Notes: generated by a model not told the origin, from the sequence alone. Counted from the stretch's first letter, positions 17,717 through 26,769 are shown. The stretch is 64,000 nt of DNA from Actinokineospora xionganensis (GCF_014323725.1 NZ_JABVED010000006.1:124001-188000); one strand, 5' to 3'. A program made the numbers and translations.

Positions 17717-18394
17717 ATGATCCGTGTTCTCCTGGCCGACGACGAACCCATGCTCCGCGCCGCCACCGGGCTGCTTTTGAGCCAGGCCCCCGACATCGAG
17801 GTCGCAGCCGAAGCGGCAGACGGAGCCGAGGCCATCGATGCGGTCAGGCGGCTGCACATCGACGTGGCATTGGTGGACATCAGGATGCCGAAGGTGGACG
17901 GGCTGGCGGCGGTCGAGGAGATCACCCGGATCGCCCCCGCGGTGCGGGTCATCATGCTGACCACGTTCGACGAAGAGGACTACGTCACCCGCGCCCTGAG
18001 GGCCGGAGCCGCAGGCTTCCTGCTCAAGGACACCGAACCGGCCCAAATCCTCCACGCGGTCCGCGCCGCCGCGGCGGGCGACGCGGTCCTCTCGCCCGGC
18101 GTCGCCCGCCAGGTCATCGACCGTTCCCTTGCCGCACCTGGGGTTCGCGCCACCCAAGCCACGGAACGGCTCGTCGCGCTAAGCCCCCGCGAACGCGAAG
18201 TGCTGGTGTGGATCGGACACGGCCTGGCCAACGCCGACATCGGCACCCGGCTGGGATTGTCCGCGGGCACGGTCAAGGTCCACGTGAGCCGGATACTGAC
18301 CAAGCTCGCCTGCGCCAACCGGGTCCAAGCCGCCATCCTCGCCCACGAAGCCGGACTTCTGGAAGACGGCGACGAGCCGCCACAGCCGCAGTAG
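17717..18394 (+). CDS. NarL/LuxR-family response regulator
   Basis: 225 residues. The receiver domain (1-120) has the acidic pocket ADDEP, phospho-acceptor D54 in LVDIRMPKVDG, a conserved TTFD and the Lys of LLKDTEP. The C-terminal LuxR helix-turn-helix (about 158-215) contains LSPREREVLVWIGHG and LSAGTVKVHVSRILTKL. It pairs with the kinase immediately upstream, presumably cotranscribed. Its targets are unknown; autoregulation of the adjacent lipoprotein hydrolase is possible but not shown. Confidence 0.95.
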   Translation: MIRVLLADDEPMLRAATGLLLSQAPDIEVAAEAADGAEAIDAVRRLHIDVALVDIRMPKVDGLAAVEEITRIAPAVRVIMLTTFDEEDYVTRALRAGAAGFLLKDTEPAQILHAVRAAAAGDAVLSPGVARQVIDRSLAAPGVRATQATERLVALSPREREVLVWIGHGLANADIGTRLGLSAGTVKVHVSRILTKLACANRVQAAILAHEAGLLEDGDEPPQPQ

Positions 18395-18425
18395 ATCCAC
18401 AATGGACGGTGCTCGACAACGAGCG

Positions 18426-20597
18426 CTAACGAGCCGTCTCGGCTCCGGTCAAGGTCAGGTTGTCCGGCAGCCCGTCGACCGACGACTCATCCCCCACCTC
18501 CAACGTCAACCGAAACCCCGCCAACGGCAGCGACTCAATCCGCAGCGGGATCATCCGCTCCGGCAGCACCGGCGCGAACCGCACAGTCCCATCAGGCAGA
18601 TCCGGCTGGAACCGCAACAACGTCTGCGCGAGCAAAATCGGCGCCGCCGCCGCCCAAGCCTGCGGCGAACACGAAGTGGGATAAGGAATCGGCGAGGGAA
18701 ACTCCGACCGATCGAAACCACAGAACAGTTCCGGCAGTCGGCCGCCGAAATGGCGGGCCGCGTCAAGGATGCCCTTCGCGACCTTCTGCGCCTCCTCCAC
18801 GAACCCGTACCGCATCAGGCCCGCGGCGGCGATCGCGCTGTCGTGTGGCCAGACCGAGCCGTTGTGGTAGCTCATCGGGTTGTAGGCGCCCATGGTCGTG
18901 GCCAGGGTGCGGACGCCGAACCCGGTCCACATCGACGGCCCGGTCAGGTGTCCGGCGACGGAGGCCGCCTTGTCGTCCTCGACGATGCCGCACCACAGGC
19001 AGTGGCCGAGGTTCGACGTCAGCGCGTCGATGGGGCGTTTGTCCGCGTCGAGGCCGATGGCGAACCAGCCCTGTTCGGGCAGCCAGAACCGATCGTTGAA
19101 CGCCTCCTTGAGCCGCGCCGCCTTGGCTTCGCACGTCGCCGCCGTCGCCGAGTCGCCGAAGGCCGCGGCGATGCGGGCGCGGGCGGTGTAGGCGGCGAAG
19201 ACGTAGGCCTGGACCTCGGCCAGGGCGATGGGCGCGACGGAGAGCCTGCCCGCGGCGTCGTTCACGCCGTCGAACGAGTCCTTCCAGCCCTGGTTGCGCA
19301 GGCCCCGGTCGGTGGCGCGCTGGTATTCGACGAACAGGTCGCCGTCGCGGTCCCCGTACTCCTCGACCCAGGCCAGGGCTCGGTCGGCGGCGGGCAGCAG
19401 GGCGGTGAGGTCGGCTTCCGGCAACCCCCAGCGGTGCAGTTCGCCCAGCAGCGCGACGAACAGCGGGGTGGCGTCGGCGGTCCCGTAGTAGGCGTTGCCG
19501 CCGCCCAGGGTGAGCGCGGCCTCCCGGCCGAGACGCACCTCGTGCAGGATGCGGCCCGGCTCCTCCTCGGTCAGCGGGTCGACTTTCGTGCCCTGGTGGT
19601 CGGCGAGGGTCTGCAGCGTGCCGAGCGCGAGCCGCTGGTCAAGGGGCAGCGCCATCCAGCTGGTCAGCAGCGAGTCCCGGCCGAACAGGGCCATGAACCA
19701 CGGCGCGCCCGCGGCCACCACGAGCCGCCCCGGGTGGTCCGGGTCGTGGATCTGCAGGGCCCCGAGGTCCACGGCGCTGGTGCGCAGTGTGGTGGCCAGC
19801 GCGGGGTCGCTCGTGGCGATTCGCGGGATGGCGATCTGCCAGGCGTAGAGCCTGCTCGCCGGGGAGGCGACCGCGTCCGCGCCGCTGGAGGTGCGCACAG
19901 TGAACCGGGTCGACCACCTGCCGCGTGCCGGGACGACCGCCCGGAAGCTGATCTGGCCCGCCGCGATCTGCGGGCCGCCCGTGGCGCTCAGCGCCATCCG
20001 CATGGTGTGGTCGTCGGCCGACCAGGTGTAGGTGAGCGTGTCGGCGCCCGCCTCGACCTCGACCCCTGGCTGCGCCTGGACGCGGCCTTCCTTGACCTCG
20101 AACAGATCCGCGAAGTCCGCTTCCACGGTGAGGCACACCGCGACCCCGGCGGGCTCACCGGACAGGTTGTGCAGGACCAGATCCTCGCGCATCCCGCCTT
20201 CCAGCGACCGCTCACGCACGACGAGCAGCGTGCTGTCCGCCAGCCCGCCGCGCGGCGCGGCGCGGCCGACGAACTCGGCGGAGAACGGCTGCTGGGAACT
20301 GGTTCCCAGCGACTCGACAGCCTGCCCGTCGAGGGTGAGCCGCCAGCCGGAGAGCACTCTCGTGTCGCAGACGAACAGGCCGTGTGGCCGGTCCGGGTGG
20401 ATATCGCCGTCCATCGCGGACTGACAGAAGGTCGAGCCGTCGACGAGCGTCGTGGTGCCCACGCCGCCGACTGAGGACAAGGGTGGTGCGGCACTCGAGG
20501 CCCATGCCGTCAACTCGTCCGCCTCCCGGAATTTCAGCTGTTGGTACCGCCCCAGCCACCGTGCGGATGGTCGGTCACCGTGGTCCGGTGCCGTCAC
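18426..20597 (-). CDS. Amylo-alpha-1,6-glucosidase / glycogen-debranching-like protein
   Basis: 723 residues from a GTG. The N-terminal half (about 50-250) matches the glycogen debranching enzyme N-terminal domain (DGSTFCQSAMDGDI, DRPHGLFVCDTRVLSGW). The C-terminal half (about 290-690) is a six-hairpin glucosidase fold with FGRDSLLTSWMALP, AYYGTADATPLF and NGSVWPHDSAIAAAG. Proteins of this family hydrolyse alpha-1,6-linked glucose or act on related disaccharides; the exact substrate is uncertain. It lies just downstream of a decayed GT4 glycosyltransferase, the usual neighbour of this family, so the original pair has lost one member. It converges with the response regulator. Confidence 0.9.
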   Translation of the reverse strand: MTAPDHGDRPSARWLGRYQQLKFREADELTAWASSAAPPLSSVGGVGTTTLVDGSTFCQSAMDGDIHPDRPHGLFVCDTRVLSGWRLTLDGQAVESLGTSSQQPFSAEFVGRAAPRGGLADSTLLVVRERSLEGGMREDLVLHNLSGEPAGVAVCLTVEADFADLFEVKEGRVQAQPGVEVEAGADTLTYTWSADDHTMRMALSATGGPQIAAGQISFRAVVPARGRWSTRFTVRTSSGADAVASPASRLYAWQIAIPRIATSDPALATTLRTSAVDLGALQIHDPDHPGRLVVAAGAPWFMALFGRDSLLTSWMALPLDQRLALGTLQTLADHQGTKVDPLTEEEPGRILHEVRLGREAALTLGGGNAYYGTADATPLFVALLGELHRWGLPEADLTALLPAADRALAWVEEYGDRDGDLFVEYQRATDRGLRNQGWKDSFDGVNDAAGRLSVAPIALAEVQAYVFAAYTARARIAAAFGDSATAATCEAKAARLKEAFNDRFWLPEQGWFAIGLDADKRPIDALTSNLGHCLWCGIVEDDKAASVAGHLTGPSMWTGFGVRTLATTMGAYNPMSYHNGSVWPHDSAIAAAGLMRYGFVEEAQKVAKGILDAARHFGGRLPELFCGFDRSEFPSPIPYPTSCSPQAWAAAAPILLAQTLLRFQPDLPDGTVRFAPVLPERMIPLRIESLPLAGFRLTLEVGDESSVDGLPDNLTLTGAETAR
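18431..18445. terminator. Possible bidirectional terminator hairpin between convergent genes
   Basis: GAGCCG (18431-18436) and CGGCTC (18440-18445) form a short perfect stem with a three-base loop. It lies in the last codons of the debranching gene, 37 bases after the convergent response-regulator stop. The stem is short, so confidence is low. Confidence 0.35.
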
Positions 20598-20635
20598 GCT
20601 CCCCTCGGGCTGTGACCGCTGTCATGGCGCTCAGC

Positions 20636-21224
20636 GGGCCGGAGCCTGCCCGCGGTGGCGCCGTCCTCCACGATCTCCGGCGCGGCGCCCGACCGCAAGG
20701 CCACGACGAGGGTTCCGCAGGCCGGTGCCTCGATCATGACCAGCCCGAACGGCTCCGGCCACTGGATGGGGTTGAGCAATGCCCGCGCGCCCGCAGGCAG
20801 GTCCATCGCCTCGCTCACGCGCGCCTCGCCGACGTACTCGACGTCCCCGCCGAGCAGCGGCTCGATCCGTTCTTTGAAGTAGGCGTGCTCGCGGGGCTCG
20901 CGCATCTTCGCGGCGATCTTGAGCGGCTGCCCGGCCTCGCGAGCCACCTTGACGGCCTCGTGGGCGCCCTTCTCCTCGGTCATCCGGCCGAGAAAAGCAG
21001 GTGGCCGCCGCTCCCGTCGCCGGAGGGGAACCGCTCCGGATCGACCCCGTGGTGGAACTGCTTCATCGTCGCGTGTTCGAGGGCGAACAGGTTCGGCACG
21101 ACGGCCTCGCTGTCGCCGGTGGTGAACAGCATGACGTCGTGGCCCTGCTTGTCGAGCCCCGAGCCAACCGGTCCAGGAACGATTCCGTGCCGACGTAGCC
21201 CGGAGGTGGCACGGGCAGCCACGG
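20636..21224 (-). pseudogene. Decayed GT4 glycosyltransferase
   Basis: Pieces of one GT4 glycosyltransferase lie in order but in three frames. Frame one gives VPPPGYVGTESFLDRLARG (about 21215-21158). After a shift near 21156 the next gives LDKQGHDVMLFTTGDSE, then jumps directly to HHGVDPERFPSGDGSGG. After a second shift near 20995 the last frame gives FLGRMTEEKG, REPREHAYFKERIEPLLGG and IQWPEPFGLVMIEA. In intact homologues more than 100 residues separate TTGDSE from the HHGVDPERFP motif, so there is also a large internal deletion. The remnant sits right before the debranching gene on the same strand. Confidence 0.9.
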
Positions 21225-21260
21225 GGCGCGAGCAAGCCCACCGCCCGGGGGCACCCACCC

Positions 21261-22841
21261 TCAGCGGTAAACCAACCGGTGCAGGCCACCGATCACCCGT
21301 CGGTACGCCGAACCGGCCCAGCCCGCCCGCGCCAGCGCGGCTCGGGCGGCGTTGGCTCCGGCGGCGCCGTGCACGCCGCCACCCGGATGGGCCGAGCCAC
21401 CCGCGAGGAACAGGCGGTCGACCGGGGTGTCGGGTCGGCCGAGGCCGGGCACGGGTCGGAAGATGAGCTGCTGGTGGATGGCCGCGGTGCCCGCGTTGAT
21501 GGCACCGTCGACGACGCTGAGGCTGTGTCGGCGCAGTTCCGCCGGTCCCTGGACGGCCCGGCCGAGCACGCGGGCGGTGAACCCGGGCGCGTGTCGTTCG
21601 ATTGTCTTTTCAGCCAGGTCGGCGAGCCGCCGCAGGTCGTCATCGGACCAGGTCCGGTCGCGGGGGACGTGGGTGTAGGCCCAGAGGCTCTCCGTCCCTG
21701 GCGGCGAGCGGCTCGGGTCGGCGGTGGTCATCTGGCCCAGGAGCAGGAACGGCGCCTCGGGTGGGCGGTTGCCCGCCAGGTCGGCGTGCGCCCGCGCGAG
21801 TCCGTCGAGGTCGGCGCCCAAGTGGACGGTTCCGGCCCCGCCCACCGCCGCGGCGGTCCACGGGACCGGGCCGGACAGCGCCCAGTCGATCTTCACTGTG
21901 CTGTCGTCCCAGTGGAAGTTGGCCAGGTCGTCGACGAGCCGGGCGGGCAGGTGCTCCTCGCCGACCAGGTCCCGGTAGAGGATCGGCGCGGGCACGTCGG
22001 CCAGGACCGCGCGCCGGGCCCGGACCGGCTCACCCGCCCGCACCCCCATCGCGCGGCCACCGGCGACCAGCACCTCGGACACCGTGCGTCCACAGTGGAC
22101 TTCGCCGCCGCGGTCCATGAGCCTGCGCACCAGCGCGTCGGTGATGCGGTGCGCCCCGCCCTCCGGGACGGGGAATCCGTTGTCCTGGCCGAGCATGGCG
22201 AGCAGCCAGCCGAACGCGCCGCTGCCCGCGCTGTCCGGTCCGAGGTCGGTGTGCTGGGCGCTGCCCGCGAACAGCAGCGCCGCTCCTTCGCCGCCGAACC
22301 GCTCCTGGCTCAGCCGGCGGGCCGACAGGGTGAACATCCGGGCCAGGCGGAGCAGTTCGGCCGTGCCGAGTGCGCGCGCGAGCCTTCCCGCCGCCCGCAC
22401 CGGTGGGAACGGGCCGAGCAGGGCGGGCAGCAGGTCGCCGCGGATGCGCTGCCAGTAGTCGAATTCCCTACGCCACGCGGCCCCGTCGCCGGGGGCGAAG
22501 GTCTCGACGGAAGCCGCGGTCCGGTCGACGTCGCGGGAGAGCAGGACGTGCCGGTCGTCGGGCAGCACATGTGCGAGCACGGCCGGGGCGTGCGTCCAGC
22601 GCAGGCCATGGCGCTCCAGGTCGAGCTGGGCGAAGACCGGCGACGCGGCGGCGAGCGGGTAGAACGCGCTGCACAGGTCGCTTTGGAACCCTGCAACGGT
22701 GATCTCGGCGCTGCGCACCGCACCGCCGGGTTCCTCCGCGGCTTCCAGCACCAGCACGTCCCACCCGGCGTCGGCGAGCAGGTTGGCCGCCACAAGGCCG
22801 TTGGGTCCGGCGCCGACCACCACGGCGTCGGCGACCGTCAC
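21261..22841 (-). CDS. FAD-dependent phytoene-desaturase-like oxidoreductase
   Basis: 526 residues. The N-terminal dinucleotide-binding motif VVVGAGPNGLVAANLLADAG (residues 7-26) is followed by LEAAEEPGGAVRS. The C-terminal FAD-contact segment LFLAGGSAHPGGGVHGAAGA resembles the CrtI/carotenoid isomerase superfamily. Members desaturate or isomerise polyenes or are uncharacterised; no phytoene synthase is nearby, so a carotenoid role is not supported. It overlaps the upstream SRPBCC gene by ATGA, so the two are coupled. Confidence 0.85.
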   Translation of the reverse strand: MTVADAVVVGAGPNGLVAANLLADAGWDVLVLEAAEEPGGAVRSAEITVAGFQSDLCSAFYPLAAASPVFAQLDLERHGLRWTHAPAVLAHVLPDDRHVLLSRDVDRTAASVETFAPGDGAAWRREFDYWQRIRGDLLPALLGPFPPVRAAGRLARALGTAELLRLARMFTLSARRLSQERFGGEGAALLFAGSAQHTDLGPDSAGSGAFGWLLAMLGQDNGFPVPEGGAHRITDALVRRLMDRGGEVHCGRTVSEVLVAGGRAMGVRAGEPVRARRAVLADVPAPILYRDLVGEEHLPARLVDDLANFHWDDSTVKIDWALSGPVPWTAAAVGGAGTVHLGADLDGLARAHADLAGNRPPEAPFLLLGQMTTADPSRSPPGTESLWAYTHVPRDRTWSDDDLRRLADLAEKTIERHAPGFTARVLGRAVQGPAELRRHSLSVVDGAINAGTAAIHQQLIFRPVPGLGRPDTPVDRLFLAGGSAHPGGGVHGAAGANAARAALARAGWAGSAYRRVIGGLHRLVYR

Positions 22842-23299
22842 CGCGACCCGGGGACGTCGGCGGCGGCGCGGCCGGTGGCCAGGTCGGCGAGCCGGTCAAG
22901 CGCTTCGTTGTTGCGCGGAGTGAGCAGCAGGTCCTGCACGACACCGGGAACGATTTTCGCGGGTCCCGCCGAGACGTGTTCGGTCATGGTGACCCTCGTG
23001 CGGGCGGGACCGAGGTCTTCGAGTTCGAGCCGAACCAGGGCGGCGCCGAAGGGCCACGCCCAGGCGTCGAGTTCGAGCAGCCGGGGCGCGTCGATCTGGC
23101 GGACGACGGTGGCGTCGGACAGGCGCAACGGCCACGGGGCGATGTTGTGGTGGATACGCGAGCCGATGTCCGGCCAGTTCTTGTCGACCGCCCGGATGTG
23201 CGCCGCGCCGACAACCCAGCTCGCGTAGAGCCAGCCGTCGGCCAGGACCGCGAAGACGTCGGCCCGGGGGGCTTCGATCTCCTTGCTCACGACTGCCAT
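22838..23299 (-). CDS. SRPBCC (START-like) family protein
   Basis: 153 residues from ATG 23299 with a perfect AGGAGG five bases upstream. The polyketide-cyclase/START-like fold is suggested by the opening SKEIEAPRADVFAVLADGWLYASWVVG and the beta-rich remainder ending in a helix (PGVVQDLLLTPRNNEALDRLADLA). Such proteins bind hydrophobic ligands. Its translational coupling to the CrtI-like oxidoreductase suggests a shared lipophilic substrate (inference). The divergent promoter region (23300-23423) is shared with the epimerase gene. Confidence 0.85.
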   Translation of the reverse strand: MAVVSKEIEAPRADVFAVLADGWLYASWVVGAAHIRAVDKNWPDIGSRIHHNIAPWPLRLSDATVVRQIDAPRLLELDAWAWPFGAALVRLELEDLGPARTRVTMTEHVSAGPAKIVPGVVQDLLLTPRNNEALDRLADLATGRAAADVPGSR

Positions 23300-23423
23300 C
23301 GAATCCTCCTGCGCCGTGCGGACACTGTCGGGTGGGTACCCCTGGCCCGCTGGGACTAACCCCGTGTGTGGTGACGCCGGAGTGCGGGCATCCCTGGTGG
23401 ACGCCGAGAGAGGGAGTGTCCGG

Positions 23424-24485
23424 GTGAAGGTCGTGGTGACCGGGGCGAGCGGGAACGTCGGAACCGCGCTGCTGCGCGCGGTGCCGCAATGGGAGGCCGT
23501 GGCCAGGCGGGTGCCGCCGCCGCTGCGGCCGTACCAGCGAGCCCGCTGGATCTCCTGCGATCTCGGCGATCCCGGCGCGCACAGCGTGCTCGCCACCGCC
23601 TGCGCGGGCGCCGACGCGGTCGTGCACCTGGCGTGGGCGATCCAGCCGCCGCGGCACGACCCGGCGATGGCGCGCACGAACCGCGCGGGCACCGCGGCCG
23701 TCCTTCGGGCGGTCGCCCAGGCGGGGGTGCCTCAGGTGGTGTCGGCGTCGTCGGTCGCGGCGTATTCTCTCGCCCCGCGGTGGGACAGCGTCACCGAGGA
23801 CCATCAGATCGGCGGAGTCCCGGGAAGCGCGTACAGCGCGGACAAAGCCGCCGTGGAGACCTTGCTCGACGAGTTCGAAGCGACCCACCCGGGTTTGCGA
23901 GTGGCCCGCATCCGCCCCTGCGCCGTCGCCCAGCGCGACGCGGGCGCCCAACTCGCGCGCTGGGCGCTGAGCCCGCTGGTGCCGCGCCGGATCCTGGGCA
24001 ACCGGCTGCTGCCGGTGCCGCTGTGGCCGGACCTGCGGATGCAGGTCGTCCACTCAGACGACGTGGCCGACGCGATCCGCCGTATGGTGACGCTCGGCGC
24101 GACCGGGGCGTTCAACCTGGCCGCCGACCCCGTCCTGCGCACCACCGACTTGGCCGCCGTCCTCGGCGGCTTCGAGGTCACCCTCCCGAGAGCCCTGCTG
24201 AGCGCCCTCGCCGCCGCGGCCTGGAAGGCCGGGCTGCAGCCCATGCACCCTGGCTGGCTGCGGCTGGCCGACGGCGCGCCGCTCATGGCGTCCACCCGGG
24301 CCCGGTCCGAACTGGACTGGACCCCGACCTGGGACGCGCGATCGGCGTTGCGGGACCTGGTCATGGGAATGCGCGCGGGCACCGGTACCTCCAGCGCGCC
24401 ACTGAAGGAACTGGCCGAGTCCCCGCGACCGCGGGCGCTGGGACGGCCGGCGTTCCAGAGCCAACACCAGCCGCGCGCTCGCTGA
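23424..24485 (+). CDS. NAD-dependent epimerase/dehydratase (extended SDR)
   Basis: 353 residues from GTG 23424, preceded by AGAGGGAG. The Rossmann motif VVVTGASGNVGTALLRA is at residues 3-19. An SVAAYS segment and YSADKAAVE (Tyr and Lys of the YxxxK pair) lie near 135-140. The C-terminal half has SDW-like TRARSELDWTPTWD, typical of the SDR group that acts on nucleotide sugars or similar. The substrate is unknown. It is transcribed away from the SRPBCC/oxidoreductase pair, and the esterase remnant converges on it. Confidence 0.85.
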   Translation: MKVVVTGASGNVGTALLRAVPQWEAVARRVPPPLRPYQRARWISCDLGDPGAHSVLATACAGADAVVHLAWAIQPPRHDPAMARTNRAGTAAVLRAVAQAGVPQVVSASSVAAYSLAPRWDSVTEDHQIGGVPGSAYSADKAAVETLLDEFEATHPGLRVARIRPCAVAQRDAGAQLARWALSPLVPRRILGNRLLPVPLWPDLRMQVVHSDDVADAIRRMVTLGATGAFNLAADPVLRTTDLAAVLGGFEVTLPRALLSALAAAAWKAGLQPMHPGWLRLADGAPLMASTRARSELDWTPTWDARSALRDLVMGMRAGTGTSSAPLKELAESPRPRALGRPAFQSQHQPRAR

Positions 24486-24486
24486 C

Positions 24487-25060
24487 CCGTCTCATCGCAG
24501 TGGATGAAGACGTCGTAGCGACGGCGGAGCAGGGTTGGGACGTAGTTGCCGATCCGCTCAGCGCCCGGCCGGTAGACCACCCCGATCGCGCGGTGCGCCC
24601 GAACCTCGTCGGCCCAGTCGTCGTCCGGGCCGGCCGTGAACACGCTGTCCGCCGCGGGAACCGCCGCGTGCGCGACGGCCTCCACGCCGTCCGCGCGGGC
24701 AGGTGGCACGGGCAGGCTCCGGACCGGGCCGCCCCAGAAGTCCGACGCGATCACGCCGCCCGGGTAGCTGCCGAATCCGACAATGGCCACCTCGCGGTGG
24801 GGCGCCGCTACCGGACCAGTTGGCCGGGGTTCACCAGCCCCTCCGACGCCATGCCCGTGGCCCGCGCGTCACCCACATGGGTGTTGTGGGCCCAGACCAC
24901 CGCTTTGGCACCCTTCCCGTAGCCGGTCATCAGCCGGTCGAGCGTGTCGGCCGTGCGCGTGTCGCGCACGTTCCACGACCGCCGGTCGCCGCGCACCATC
25001 TCCCGGCAGTAGCACTCCGCCCCGGCCACGACTTCGGACGCGGGGCAACCGTGGTCAGGC
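24487..25060 (-). pseudogene. Decayed erythromycin-esterase-like gene, C-terminal part
   Basis: Two frames on the minus strand together resemble the C-terminal half of an erythromycin esterase family protein. The first (about 25060-24808) has AECYCREMVRGD, SWNVRDTRTADTLDRLM and VVWAHNTHVGDARA. After a frame change near 24800 the second has VGFGSYPGGVIASDFWGG, HRAIGVVYRPGAERIGNYVP and RRRYDVFIHCDE. Each piece alone is too short for a functional enzyme, and the N-terminal half is missing on this strand. The family hydrolyses macrolide lactones or related esters. Confidence 0.85.
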
Positions 25061-25104
25061 GCCGTCACGGTCCCCTGAGCTCTCGTCAGCTGAGCGCGGG
25101 CTCG

Positions 25105-25152
25105 GACGCGGAGCTGACGAAGTGGCTGATCGCCGAGCGCGGGTTTCAAGCC
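25105..25152 (+). pseudogene. Inverted N-terminal scrap of the esterase-like gene
   Basis: On the plus strand this stretch reads DAELTKWLIAERGFQA, which resembles the N-terminal conserved region of erythromycin-esterase family proteins (the helix after the STHG-type motif). It points away from the C-terminal remnant on the opposite strand directly to its left. This suggests that an inversion broke the gene. The match is only 16 residues, so it needs alignment to confirm. Confidence 0.45.
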
Positions 25153-25168
25153 TATTCGGTCGTCACCC

Positions 25169-25357
25169 CTATTCGGTGGTCACCGAGCGCAGGATCTCGT
25201 CCAGGTTCGCGTAGGTGTCCGGCGGGATGGACCGCAGCTCCCGCAGGGTCTCCCGGTCGGCGTCGGCCTCCTCCGCGCAGCGCAGCAGGTAGTCCTTCTC
25301 GGCCGGGAAGTCCGCCTGGGACAGGGCTTCGTGCAGCCGGTGCCGGTCAGTCGCCAT
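25169..25357 (-). CDS. DUF2795-like small protein
   Basis: 62 residues from ATG 25357. The sequence (FPAEKDYLLRCAEEADADRETLRELRSIP) matches the pattern of DUF2795, in which a helix with KxxLLxxAxxxGAD is followed by LRxLPxxxY. Such proteins occur in actinobacterial stress regions and have no known activity. It follows the PEBP gene by 24 bases on the same strand and is probably cotranscribed with it. Confidence 0.75.
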   Translation of the reverse strand: MATDRHRLHEALSQADFPAEKDYLLRCAEEADADRETLRELRSIPPDTYANLDEILRSVTTE

Positions 25358-25381
25358 CGTTGAGCCTCCGATCGAGTCCGG

Positions 25382-26026
25382 TCACCGGCCGAACAGGCCG
25401 ACGAGGGTGGCGGCCGCCAGCTTGTGGCCGCGAACCGCGTCGTGCACCTGTTCCGCCGTCGCGTCCGCGCCGAGGCCGAGCGGCTCGTCGACGGCGTAGA
25501 GGCGGAAGAAGTACCGGTGCGGGTCGTCGCCCACAGGGGGCGCGGGGCCGTCCCAGCCGGTGCCGCCCCAGCTGTTGCGGCCCTGGGTGACGCCGTCGGG
25601 CAGCTTTCCCTCGGGGAGTTCGTTGACGTCCGGCGAAATCCCGGTCGCGACCCAGTGCACGAAGGTGCCGTCCGGCGCGTCCTTGTCCTCGCAGACGAGC
25701 ACCAGCTCCTGGGTGCCCTCTGGCGGCGGTGTCCACTGCAGCGGCGGCGAGGCGTTGTCCCCGTCGTGCGCGAACCGGTTCGGAATCAGCGTGTGGTCGG
25801 TGAACGCGGCACTGCGGAGCTCGATGACGTTCTCCGGTAGCGGATCGTCCATCGACCGGGTGCCCTTGCTCAGCGACGTCGGAGCCAGTTCGGCAGGCGC
25901 GTCGTCCTGCTGCAACTCCTCGTTGGCGGCCTCGTCGGCCTGGTCGTCGGGCACACCCTGCCGTTCGCGGTCCGCCCGGAGGCGAGTGCGTTTCACGTCG
26001 TACTTGTGGCTGCCGGGTTGCGGCAT
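25382..26026 (-). CDS. PEBP (YbhB/YbcL) family protein with extended N-terminus
   Basis: 214 residues from ATG 26026 with AAGGAGG nine bases upstream. Residues about 65-214 form the YbhB/YbcL phosphatidylethanolamine-binding-like domain: NRFAHDGDNASPPLQWTPPP, CEDKDAPDGTFVHWVATGI, GRNSWGGTGWDGPAPP and HRYFFRLYAVD. The first 60 residues are charged and low in complexity (ADRERQGVPDDQADEAANEE), an extension that most YbhB proteins lack. No enzymatic role is established for bacterial members. It lies in a group of small stress-type genes. Confidence 0.88.
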   Translation of the reverse strand: MPQPGSHKYDVKRTRLRADRERQGVPDDQADEAANEELQQDDAPAELAPTSLSKGTRSMDDPLPENVIELRSAAFTDHTLIPNRFAHDGDNASPPLQWTPPPEGTQELVLVCEDKDAPDGTFVHWVATGISPDVNELPEGKLPDGVTQGRNSWGGTGWDGPAPPVGDDPHRYFFRLYAVDEPLGLGADATAEQVHDAVRGHKLAAATLVGLFGR

Positions 26027-26130
26027 GGTGGAACCTCCTTCCGGTTGAGGTGGATTACCCGAACCACGCGGCGCCAATCGCCGCGTTTCGGCGAGGCCGC
26101 CACCGGTTACCCAGCGTGGAAGGAGGCGGG

Positions 26131-26769
26131 ATGTCAGTTCCGGTCGTCATCGAGTCCTCGGGCGGTGAGCTGCCCGGTGACTTGGCGGTGCCCGCCGAGG
26201 CGCGCGGCATCGTCGTGTTCGCCCACGGATCCGGGAGTTCCCGGCACAGCAGCCGCAACCGGGCGGTGGCGAAAGTGCTGCGTGACAGCGGATTCGCCAC
26301 CCTGCTCATGGACCTGCTGACCGAGGAGGAGGAACAGGTCGACCTGCGGACCAGGGAACTCCGATTCGACATCGACCTGCTCGCCTCGAGGATCTCGACG
26401 GCGGTGGAACAGATCCGGGGGCAACTGGCGGTGCGCGGCCTCCCGGTGGGTCTCTTCGGCGCGAGCACCGGCGCGGCGGCGGCCCTGGTCGCGGCCGCCG
26501 ACGACCACTCAGTGCGCGCCGTTGTGTCCCGGGGAGGCAGACCCGACCTGGCCGGGGACGCCCTCGCCCAAGTCCAGGCACCCACCCTGCTCATCGTCGG
26601 CGCACTCGACACCCAGGTCCTCAACCTCAACGAACAGGCAAGTCGGGCACTCGCCGCGCCCAACCGCATCGAAGTCATCCCCGGCGCGACTCACCTGTTC
26701 GAGGAACCAGGCACCCTCGACCGAGTCGCGGAACTGGCCGCGGACTGGTTCCGCGAGCACGTCCACTAG
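26131..26769 (+). CDS. Dienelactone-hydrolase-like alpha/beta hydrolase
   Basis: 212 residues; GGAGGCGGG abuts the ATG. The fold markers are VVFAHGSGSSRHS (oxyanion region), LFGASTGAAAAL with a nucleophile elbow GASTG at about residue 110, the Asp in VGALDTQV and the His in PGATHLFEE. The triad therefore looks complete. Homologues in actinobacteria often sit beside or are fused to phosphoribosyltransferases; none is present here. The substrate is unknown. It is divergent from the PEBP gene. Confidence 0.85.
   Translation: MSVPVVIESSGGELPGDLAVPAEARGIVVFAHGSGSSRHSSRNRAVAKVLRDSGFATLLMDLLTEEEEQVDLRTRELRFDIDLLASRISTAVEQIRGQLAVRGLPVGLFGASTGAAAALVAAADDHSVRAVVSRGGRPDLAGDALAQVQAPTLLIVGALDTQVLNLNEQASRALAAPNRIEVIPGATHLFEEPGTLDRVAELAADWFREHVH

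Noticed and set aside
18402-20474. 690-codon plus-strand frame opposite the debranching enzyme
   Set aside because: Low-complexity Arg-rich translation with no motif; the minus strand shows full debranching-enzyme signatures.
21279-23228. 649-codon plus-strand frame opposite the FAD oxidoreductase
   Set aside because: It spans two real minus-strand genes with clear motifs and has an Arg/Gly-rich shadow composition.
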